DNA of 64,000 nt from Leptobrachium leishanense. Taxonomy: Eukaryota > Chordata > Amphibia > Anura > Megophryidae. The stretch lies in contig CM019069.1 of the NCBI GenBank assembly GCA_009667805.1, positions 53,758,422 to 53,822,421 on the forward strand, written 5' to 3'. Both the position numbers and the translations under genes were made by a program. The number at the start of each line of letters is the position of its first letter. Within the stretch, counting starts at the first letter, position 1. Positions 26,701-38,700 of this stretch are shown piece after piece. The notes under the pieces were generated by a model that worked only from the letters and a program-made list of their open reading frames with translations, made no database searches and was not told where the DNA came from.

Positions 26701-29700
26701 ATCGACTGTGAACAGATTTAAGAATCCTATAGAGCCCTCCATTCCGAGAAAGCATTTGGCTCCAGAAAAGAGTTCCACTTCTTCTTTAAACCATTTAATA
26801 GAGAATGGGGGTGTTCCCTTTACATCCACTTTGAAATCCACCAAAGATTCAGGTATTGCCTTCTGGCTCTCAGGTTTGGAAATGAAGCTTGGCGGCTCTG
26901 CGGCGTTGAAGAAAGAGTATTTAATCAGTGTCTTTAAAGGAGAGATCGTAAAAACCTTTATAGTAATTATAATACTAAATATAGATATAAATATATTTTT
27001 TTGTTATTTTGTATTAAGTTAATATCAAGATTCCAAGAACACAAAGAGAAAGAGCATAGTAAAAAGATGAAATCCAGCCAAACCTTTCACTGTTAGAATG
27101 CTGCTGCATTCGGCGCTTCCTGCCACGTTGACTACCTTGCATTTGTAATTGCCATTATCAGAAAGATCTAAATTAGCGATGGTCAAAGATACTGTATTTT
27201 CATGGCATACTAGTTTGTGTTTTGCGCTGTGCAAGATTTCATTCCCATCTTTAAACCACTGTGCATTAATGGGTTGTGATCCAGAGACTTTGCAGTCCAT
27301 TTGAATAGAAGATCCGATTACTTTAGCCATGTTTGTTAACTTTTTTGTAAAAGAAGGAGGAATAGCTTGATCTGTATAAACAAAAAATGTAGCCTGTTAT
27401 TCCGAGTCTTCTGAAACCGTATAAACACTTCTCTGTGGGTAATAAAACAAATGCAATACTAACCTAGAACTGTGACATAAGCCGTGCAACTACTGAAACC
27501 GAAATCATTTTCAACTTTGAATGTGTATTCCCCGCTGTCTTCTTTGCTCACAGACTGAATCCTCAAACGTGATATATTATCCTCAAAACTTAAAGTGTAG
27601 TATCTACTAGGCATTATTTGTCTGCCGTCTTTAAGCCACCTCACAAGGAGTTCTGGAGTTCCAGCCACAGTACATTCCAGTGTCACAGGATCTCTTTCAG
27701 TCACGTTTACTGACTTAGGTCTTTCTACGATTTGAGCTGGTTCTGGGGTGAAAATTAAACTTTGATTAATTCAATATGTTTCTCATGTGCACCCTATGTT
27801 ATGTATTATAAATGGAATTCAGAGCTGCAAACCAACCTTGTGCAATGAGCAAAGCAAAGCACTTTTCGGTTCCTGATTCGTTAGAAGCCTGGCAAATATA
27901 TCTACCCGGGTGGTCCACTTCAACTGATCGTATGTACAACGTGGCAATATTGTTTTCAAAGGTTATTTGGGTGTTGTCATCATTTTCTAGAACCTTATCC
28001 CCTTTCATCCATGATACTGTTAAAGGTTCCGAGCCCACTACTGCACACTGGAACACAGCAGAACTTCCAAGGACAGTAGTAACATTTTCGATCTTCTGAG
28101 CAAAGGATGGGGGTTCTAAATAGTGGAAAGTTATTTAAATATATTAGAAATAATATAATTGTATCTACAGTATAAGGGCCTTTTAAAGCTATTTTCTGGT
28201 CAGACTATAACAAACCTTTTAAGTGGACTGAGGCAGTGCAAGAACAACCTCCAGCTTCATTTGACACCGTGCACTGATAGTCACCAGCATCAGAAAAGTC
28301 AAATTTGTAAATGTGAAGTTCGAATACTGATTCTTTTTGAACTAACGAATACTTTTTACCGCTTCTGATCTCTTTTTTGCTCTTCGCAAAAGTTACTTCA
28401 TAGGGTGGAGTTCCCACAACTTCACAAACTAGCTTCACATCAGAAGCTTTCACCGCTTCTAGTGGCTCAAATACTGTTTTAAATGTAGGTGCCTCTATAA
28501 ATTGGAAAACAAACATGGAATAGTTTAATAAAAAGAAGATAAGATGGGACTTATTTTAAGATACAATCATTATTGCTTATGAACTAACCTTTCACTTTTA
28601 GGTCAATACTGCTGCTTTCACTGCCTGCCTCGTTGGTAGCCTCACAGACATATATACCAGTGTCATCAACATTGGCACTGTCAATGTCAAGTGTGGCAAT
28701 GCCATCTACAAATGAAATTCCATATTTTTCAACAGTTGTTATATCATTTCCATCCAGGTACCAAGTCACCTTGATCTCAGGTGTGCCAGCAATTTGGCAT
28801 TGGAAGCTTGTGGATTCACCTTTTCGTAACATCAAGAATGGGCTTGGTTTCTTAACAAACCGAGGTGGTTCTAAGTATAAACAAAAATCATAATTTATTT
28901 ATACTACAAAAAACCTAGAAGAATATAAGAAGTGGTTTTAAATATAAATCAGAGAAGGGCCAACCTTTTACGAAGAGAGTTGATTTACAAGTTGCCATGC
29001 CAACATCATTAGTGATTTGGACAGTGTAACTTCCTGAATCAGTGACCTTGGCTGACAACAGTTCCAGGGTACTTGAGGTTTCATCTTTCCATACTGATCG
29101 ATTTGCTCCAGAAAGGAGTTCTTTGCTGTCCTTAAACCATTTTATCACCATGGGTGTAGTGCCATTCATAAGAGCTTTAAACTGTACTCTAGAGCCTGGT
29201 AGAGTGTCCTGTGACTGTGGTTTCTCAATAAAGTATGGTGGTTCTATAATATTCAAGGAGGAAAACAACATTATACAAATGTATTCTACATATAAGGGTC
29301 TACTATATAAGAAATAAGAAATATTTTAAAATGCCGACCTTTCACTGTCAAATATCCACTGGTCTGGTTCTTTCCTGCTTTGTTTGAGGCCGCACAGGTA
29401 TAGGTTCCACTGTCTGAACCTTCTAGCTCATTGACTTCCATAAAAGCAATATTATCATGGAAAGAATATTTATATTTTCCACTAGGCAAGATTTCCTTGT
29501 CATCCTTTAACCATGTAACAGTTATAGGATGGGAGCCAGAAACTATGCATTCAAGATTAACAAAGGAACCCTTGACGCTGTCCTTCTTCTTCAATTTCTT
29601 TGTAAATGAAGGTGGTATTATAAGATCTAATCAATATAGAAAATAATAGATACTGTGTTAACAAAAATTAAAACTAACTGTAGGGCAACATTACTTTCTA

Positions 29701-32700
29701 GAAGCCTTAAAAAAATAAAATAAAAAGAGAATACCAACCTAGAACATTAACAGATGCACTGCAGGTGCTTCTGCCAACATCATTTTCAACTTCAAATGTA
29801 TATTCTCCACTATCATTCTTGGCTGCTGAAATAATTTTTAAGACAGAAGCATTCTCTGTAAATCCTATTTTATATTTTGGTCCAAATTTTAGCTCTTTAC
29901 CATCTTTGAACCATTTGGCTGTTATTTCTTTGGTTCCAGAAAATTTGCATTGCAAAGTGGCTGGGTCGCCTTCCGTGACGTCCACGGATACAGCCTTGTC
30001 AATGATTGTAGCTGGCTCTGTTATAAATGGAATAATATAATTTAGAATGGGAATATTCAGACGATACATGGGAATCTCAAAAGAGGATGTTTATGAAGAC
30101 TAATCTAATGTAACAAACCTTTAACTGCCAACACAGCAGAGCATCTCTGAATTCCTGCATCGTTTTTAGCTTCACAAGTGTATTTTCCGCCAAGATTGCT
30201 TTTTACAGAAGTTATGTGTAATGTCGCTACATTGTTTTTAAATATTGCTTTAATATTCTCATCTTCCATGATTTCGTCACTATCTTTCCACCAGGATATC
30301 GTTATTGGCTGTGAGCCCTTGACAGAGCACTGGAATGCAACCATCCCTCCAATGAGTGAACTAAGGTTCTCGATCTTCCGGGTAAATGTAGGGGGCTCTA
30401 ACAGAAAAATACATTATTATTAAAAACGAAATTAATAGCTGAAAATGTAACTTTTAAATAAATTAGAAGTTTGTTGTGTGTTCAACTAACCTTTGAGGTT
30501 CACAAGAGAACTACAGAGACAACTTCCAACATCATTAAATACCCTACATTGATATTCTCCAACGTCTGCAGCATCAAATCTTAAAATATTAAGGCTTAGA
30601 ACGGTGTCCTGGAAAAAGGTTCTGTACTTTCTACCACTTCGAATTGGCTTGTTATCCTTAAACCAAGAAACCTCAAACGGGGCTGAACCTGTGACTTCCC
30701 CTTCCAAAATAACGTCGGAGTCCCTTAAAACTTCGGTGTTTTCAAATTCCTTTCTAAAAGATGGGGGCTCTGTAGTGTAAAAAAGAAAGCCCTTTTTTTA
30801 GTATGGAAACCTAAAGCATCAACACTGGATGGTTTAGATACAGATATTGCAGGAACGCACCTTTAACTATCACAGCACAGCTGCATATATCTGAGCCAGC
30901 TTCGTTTTTAGCTTGACATACGTATTCTCCGCAATCTTCCAGGTGTATACTGAAAAGTTTAAGAGCTGCAACTGAGTTTGAAAAAGTCATAATGCATGTG
31001 TCACTCTCTTTGATTTCTTTGTCATTTTTAAACCATGTAATTTTGATCGTTGGTGTCCCGGCCACTCTACACTCCAATTGCACAGAATCACCCTTTTTGA
31101 AGAGTTGAGATGGTTCTAATTTCTCAACAAAGTTTGCGGGTTCTGTGGGATTTAAGAAAGGTTATTAAGAAAGGTTGTTAAGAAGCAAAGAAGAGACGCA
31201 AAGATTGTAAGAGTAAAAGGGTTTGAGTGGATGCAAAAAGGAAATGCAAACCTTTCACAAACACGTTTGCGCTACATTCCACGGCGCCAGCCACATTGCT
31301 GACTTTGCAGACATAGTTCCCTGAATCAGATGCTTTCACTGCGTAAAGCTCCAAAGAGCTGCTGGTGTTTTCCTTTGCGATGTAGCAAGATCCTCCGGTT
31401 TTTAATTCTTCAACACCCTTAAACCATCTTATTGACAATGGTGGTGTTCCCTTAAATGTGGTTTTCAAGCACACAGTAGATCCAGGCAGTGAGTCCTGTG
31501 CCTCTGGTTTGACTATGAAGCTTGGTGGTTCTAAATGCATCAACAAGAGATAGTTTAATAAAACATAAGAACACTCGAGAAGAACATGATAATTTAATCA
31601 GCAGGTAGGAAAACATATCTATCAAACCTTTCACAGTTAGAGTTCCTTTGCTGTCTTTTGTTCCAGCAGAGTTTGTTGCTCTACATATGTATGTTCCAGA
31701 ATCATTCATGTTCAGCTGACTTATCGCCAAAGAGGCAGTACCTTCCACAAAAGAGAGTTTCAATTTATCTGCAGTGAGTTCTTGGTCATTTTTTAGCCAT
31801 ACAACTTTCATAGGTAAAGAGCCAGAGACTTTGCATTCCAAACGGCAGGAGACATTTACTACGCTGTCAATATCCCGTAAAGGTTTTGTAAAAGATGGAG
31901 CAATGATTCGATCTGTTTGTGATAGAAACAAGCATTTCATTACAAATGAAGGTAAGTGATAATGTGCAAAATAAGCTCAATTTCTACCTCTTCTTTACTA
32001 GCTGTGTAATATACTGACCTAATACTGTAAAAGTTGTCTTGCAGCTGCTACTACCCACATCGTTGGATACTTCAAATGAATATTCACCACTATCCTGGAT
32101 TTCTGCTGAGTAAAACTTCAAGGAAGCAATATTATTTTTAAAACTGATCCTGTATTTTTTGCCGGAGGTTATCTCTTTTCCTTCTCTAAACCATTTGACT
32201 TTAAGCTCTGGAGTGCCTCCAACAGTGCATTCCAAGGTGGCCGGTTCTCCTGCAGTCACCTGTATCAGCTCAGCCTTTTCTAGTATTTTGGCAGGCTCTA
32301 TAATGAAATTAGACATACCAGGATTATGAAAGGCAAAGAAAAAGTGTATGGTAAAGAGGTGGAACTTCTACAATTTAGTACATGGCTGACTGACCTTTTA
32401 CCAATAACTCAGCGAAGCAATTCTGACTCCCTGCATCATTTTCGGCGATGCAAGTGTATTTCCCAGCATTGCTTATCTGAACACTGCTAATGTGCAAAGT
32501 TGCAACGCTGTTATCGAACGTCATTTTGACTTTATCATCTTCTCTCAGTATTTCTCTTCCTTTCATCCAAGACACAGTGATAACCTCAGAGCCTTTGACA
32601 ACTGCTTGGATGGAAACATTGTTGCCAACCACGGAAGTGACGGTTTCAATCTTCTTCACAAAAGAAGGAGGTTCTAATTCAAGAAACGTAAATAATCAGA

Positions 32701-35700
32701 AAAATCCCTCTTCACCTTTATTTGCAGAAAGTATACTTGGGATGATCAAGTAGAAAAGATAAAAGTTTTGCTATCCATATGATTAACTAAATAACCAAAC
32801 AAATAGACACTTTCCATTGAGTAATGGTAGTATCAGTTCATCTTCCCTGTCAAGAATAATGTTACACTTAGAGCTTAGAGTAACATATGTATTCATTGTG
32901 TTATAATTAAGCAGGAGAAGATTCATCCTGCTTCCATTATACAGGTTATGTTGTAAAGTACCCCATTTCTGCATACAATTTAGAAGAATATTCATGCTGT
33001 AGAGTTGTCACCAAAGAGATGTTAGTAATTTATTTCCCTCGTCCATGATGGAGAGAGAAGATGTTAGAAGAATGAGCTGTCAAGAGTAGCCTTGGCTGTA
33101 CTAACCTTTAAGCCTGTATGTCGCATTGCAGATGCATTTACCAACTTCATTAGCTACAACACACTCATATTCACCAACATCTGCGCTATTGAAGGAAGAA
33201 ATTTCCAGGCACGCAAGAGACCTTTGAGATATCAGCCTGTACTTTTTACTACTCCGTATTTGTTTCTTGTCTTTATACCAGCTAATTTCAAATGGTCCAG
33301 TACCAGAAACTTCACACTGAAGCATTGTATTTGATCCTTTGACAATCTCTGCTGGTTCAAGCTTTTTGACGAAAGAGGGGGGCTCTAAAAAAGCATCATA
33401 TTATCAGTGAGTTGTCACAGTTACAACTTAAATACATACAGTATTTATTCTCACAACATACGTGGATGGCATCATTAAACAGGATACAAACCTTTAACAA
33501 TAATCTCAGAAGTGCAGCTTTCGCTGCCAGCATCGTTAAGAGCTTCGCAAGTGTAACTCCCGCTATCATCAACTTTCATATTGGTAATATCAAGAATTGC
33601 CTCTGAATTGTCAAAGGACATTGTAAACATGTTACTTGGGCTTATAGCCGTATTATTCTTGTACCAGGTGACGTGGATTTCGGGAGAGCCTTTGATTTTG
33701 CACCTCAGATGTGCTGACTCTCCCTGTTTTAACAAATAAGATGGTTCTATTTTCTTCACAAAAGATGGTGGTTCTAAAGAAAGATTTTAACAGAAAAAGA
33801 AAGAAGATGTTGAAGTAAGAAAGATCCTGGTAGCGGACGAAGAGACTCTGGACAAGACAGAAAAGAAGACCCAAACAAGACTTTAGCTTTCAAAATTTCA
33901 GAAAATCTGCATGTTCTCCTCACTCATTCATCATCACACACTCTAAATCTAAGTTATAACTTCCAGAGTTTCTTTAGATATCCATTTACACATATTTTCT
34001 CATCATATATTTTGGGCAACCAAACAGAGGACTTGTCTGGATTAACTGTAAAACAAAAAAAAGCTATATGTTTCACCATTTACTTAACTATATTTATTAT
34101 GCTCCTTACAATAAAAAGCTACGTCTACATGCCCTGTCGTATCTGTTCTCATGGTTACTTAAATAGAGTACTTTAGACTAGCCTGAGAAAACATGTGCTA
34201 TGTATTTCTTACCTCTGATTGTAACGGTGGAGGAAGTTGAGCTGCTTCCTGCATCATTGGTTGCAGTGCAGACATAGTTTCCAGAATCCTTAATTTTAGC
34301 CACAGGAATTTCAAGAGAGGCCACTTTATCATCAAAATAGATCTTGTAGTCCTTCCCAGGGAGGAGTTTGTGACCATCTCTGGTCCAGGTCAAGGACACT
34401 TTTCTGTCTTCATCAACTTGACATTCAAGGCGTATGGTTTTATTGACAGCAGAGCGTAAAGGTTCTAACTCTTTGATGAAATGTGGCTTATCAATAACTG
34501 TCAGTTCCGCTTGGCAGGTGTCTGTTCCAAACTTGTTTGAAGCTTTACAAGAATATGTACCCTTGTCAGCGGTTGTAAGACTTAAGATCTCTAGGGTATG
34601 CTTGTTGTTTACAGCTGAGATCTGGCAGTTCTCAGAAGCAGAGATGGCAAATCCATCTTTTTGCCATACTGTATCAATTACCGGGGTCCCTGACACTGTG
34701 GCCTGGAATTTGGCTTTCTTACTCACAAAAGAAGTTACAGAATCTGGTTTGATAACAAAAGATGGAGGGACGGCTTCTGCAAAGAAAAGATAGGTTTCGG
34801 CATGTTATCAGTGTGTTCATTTTGTAGTGCAACAGATAGTTGTTAAGAAGAAGTTAAGACACTAGTGGTAAACACTACTAGAAGGATGTTCTCACTCATC
34901 CAGTAGACCCTAACTTTTAAGAAAACCCAAAAATCTGTGTAAGAATTTATTATAGATTGTAATGGATGTATTGTTACAATTTTAACACCATGTTTGTATC
35001 CTGACTCTTGGAAATAGTCATTAAGAAGTAAGAAGTCCATAATACTACATGTGTTTTCAAACTATCTCCATTAAAACAGCCTATGATGATTAATTGAATT
35101 TAACAACCACTTTCAGATAGAAATAAGTCTGCCTAAAAGTCAATCTATGTTGTACGCAAGAAACCTTAAAACAGTTTTTAGAAATGATCACTGAAAGTAA
35201 ATTCTGCACTTAGGATGATTAGAATCATCAGAATCAACCCCAATAAGGTTAAAATGTATTAACAGTATAAGGGATAGTCAAGACAAGATAAAGTCTTTGC
35301 TTTAAAAGGGTTCTTTGTCTTCCTCACATGGAATTTGTAAAGATGAATATCAGTAATCGATAATTAATAGGTCATTTGATATATCAAGCAATTCTTAAAG
35401 CCAAGCCCAAGTTTTTCGCTGTGTAAAATATTAACATTAAAGAAAGGCTCCTTGCCCTTGCACATATACGGGATTAGCAGCAAACTCACCTGTATGTACA
35501 AGTCATCACTTCATTCAAGGTAATTATCTCCACAGTGGATTTTCCCAAAGAACCCTTTGTAGTCTATCCCTCGAAACCACACATCTAGAATATTCTCATG
35601 TTGACTCATGTTCTTTCAAATCATCCTCATCGGACTACTACGTATGTTTACTTCTGACCAGATGTATGATTGCTATGTTATGTGATTGTAGGACTTAGAA

Positions 35701-38700
35701 GTTATGGACAAGTGGACATCCCTTGGATTTATGTCTCCACCCCTTCACAACGTCAGTGTCCTGTGCATGCTCATCAATATGCACTGTGGTTCCCGCGCGC
35801 CACTGCAACTATGTGCATTCCGTGTGCGGATTATTCTGCCACCTTGGATTTCCCGGTGGGCAACAATGAAAGTCTATACATTCTGGCAACGCCTCTTACC
35901 AGCTGGACACTAGCTTCTATTCTAAAAAGAATCACAGGCTTCATCGAGAGGGATGAAGTCTAATTTCCGCACACCTACGTGTTTATGGCTTGTATAATAC
36001 TTGGGAGTATTGTAGTATAATACTTGGGAGTATTGGCACTGAGGAAGGGCCTGTGCCCCGAAATGTCTGTACTTGTCTCTCCATTTTTCTGAGTAAACTG
36101 GTCGCACTAGTGGACGTTTGTTATTTGCAGCTCCGGTGGTAGCATCTTTTGTCTGGCTTTGTTTGTGATTGAAGGACTGGAAGATATTCTTACCTTTTGC
36201 TCCAGGGCAATGCACACTGTAATGTCAAAATCATTGTTCCCCATGAAAGATATGTGTGTTAAATACTTGCACACCCTAGCTAAAATATGCGCTATAGGTA
36301 TGCACAAGGGGTGTGCCCAGGGACACCCTAATGTTGGGTACAGTGGTTCTCTTTCACCTCCCACATTACTATTTTAAATGTCCCTTATTTGGTTCATGAT
36401 GAAAAACATAAAAACTGACTGTATCTCTGATTACAGGCTTGTTATTTCTAGTGAAAAATGTGCATTTTCTGCAAATTCTTCTCAACATTTAAAGTTTTCA
36501 TTTAATAAATGTTCCGTTGGTGCACTCCCTAATGTAACTGGCTGCGCACGCCAGTGTTATGTGCATAATATATTGATATGTTACCTGAACAAATGATAAA
36601 TGCTTACCAGTTACATTCAGAGTTGCTGTACTGCTTACGCTACCAAATGAGTTTGATGCTTTGCAGGTATATTCTCCAAAGTCAACAACTTGAGGACGGA
36701 TAATCTCCAGAGTTGAAAGGAAGTTTAGTGTCTTGACTGCGTATTTATCACTCTCGTAAATCTCCCGGCCAGACTTGAACCATTGAAATCTGACGTTGGG
36801 TGCTGGTTCTGTCTCACAGGTAAACAATGCAGACTGACCGACTGCTATTTCCAAGGACTCAACTTTCTTTCGCAGAACAGGAGCTGTTAAGAAAGTTAAA
36901 AGATAATCTTAATTTTTTCCTACTTTTCCTAACAATTGGTAGGTGAAATAAAAAAAACCAGTAGTTAGAGTGATTTAAAAGGAAGAGGGAGGCTGTGCGA
37001 ACAATCTGGAAAAAAGTGAAAGAGGATGGCTGTCAAAATGGAAGAAGTGGTTAACAATGTTCAGCATATTAAATGATAAAACTGGTGTGATCCATGAAAC
37101 CCAAGAACTACAATCCGAATGATGTGAACATGCACAAACGTGTGGTTTATGACACACGGTGAACTGGAGAAGCTGATAGAAAATGAAAAAGGAAATTCCA
37201 CTACCTAAATGAGATTATTGTGAAAATGAAATGTGAAACCAACAAGGGAGTGATCTAAAAGTGCATTCGCGAATTCGTGCAGGTACAAACTTTTACTCGA
37301 TTTCAGATTTAGATGTCGTGTTTGGATAATGAAAAAGTGTCCAGAATGATTTTGTCAGGGTGCTGAAGATGTGAGCTGTGCCAAACATTTGAAGAATTTT
37401 GGGGATATGGGGATGGCCATACAGAAACATTTGTATTAGTACCATTAGTACCATGACAAGTACTATCAGGTAAAATGTGTCAAAACATATTATGAAGTGG
37501 TAGGAGCTTCTAATTCCCATTATTCCTTTACAAAGCCCTAGACTTTATAAACAAAGAATAATAAGTGTTGTACTTTTATTAACAGGGTAGATTAGTACGT
37601 GTGCAACGCAATAAGTTTAATTGAAATGTAGTATGAAAGCAAGAAAACAAGAAAAAGGGGAATTGAGAGTGATCTGAGCAAGAAAAATTAGTGAACAATG
37701 TGTCACAGTCAGTGATGGCAGCTCGTACACATAGGAAGCTAAGTGTCAAACCGGTCATCCCCAAATCCTTACGAGGCAGACGATTTTATGACGATAGCTG
37801 GTAACAAATTGATGATTAAGTCCATATCAGACTAGGGTGGTCCCTTGCAGAATATCTGCACATAATTAAGAGGAATTAACTTTGACAGCTGCCTTAGTAA
37901 TTAATAAGAGGTCATATATGTTAAAAACACTGGTTTGGCACATTAGCCATAGCTAATTAGCTACAAATGGCCAGCAAATTACTTCCAGTGTTCAGGCAGA
38001 ATATCGTTTTGGTTCTAAATGGTTAGCTCTCTTTGAAAACTGGTTAAAATTTTGGACTATACTATGCATACGTGGATAAAAATAAGGAGCTCTTTCTAGT
38101 CTAATGCAATGTAGAAAAAAGTTAAATGCAAACTAGTGAAAGAATACCTTAAGTTACTGAAAACACTGTTAGGTTAGCAAGAAACATTAATAGGTTGTGA
38201 TCTACAAAGGGGTTTGTGTTGTTATTTGCAATTATGTACATGTGTACTGATGCATGGATGTTGTGGTTATGTTAACAGGTAAGAAGTGTTATGATTTAAT
38301 CCCCATAATCCAACCTCTTTTAATAACTGTGAGTTTCGCTGATGTTGTTGTTTTGCCAGCGTCATTCACTGCCTCACACGTATACTCTCCTTGGTGCACC
38401 TCCAATTGTACATTGTTGATTGCTAATGTATATATTTCACCATCTTTTGAGCACATGAACTCTGTGCTTGAAGACAACAGTCTATCCTGAAAATACCAAC
38501 TAACGTGCTCAGCATTGCTTACTGTTGTTTTGAGAATAATATTGTTTCCTTCTTCTGCAACAGTGTCCAATAAGCCTTGCTTTATGGTCGGCTTATCCAA
38601 AACCATTGCACTCTCCTCCTCATATATCTCTTCCCATATCTCTTTCTTTCTTATTATTTCAATACAATCTTGAGCAGGTATGGCTGATAAAAGAACCTCA

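Noticed and set aside
35670..35963. Plus-strand open frame of 97 codons in the intron 34777-36607
   Set aside because: No domain, no splice context and AT/GC mix as in repeats; not supported as a gene.
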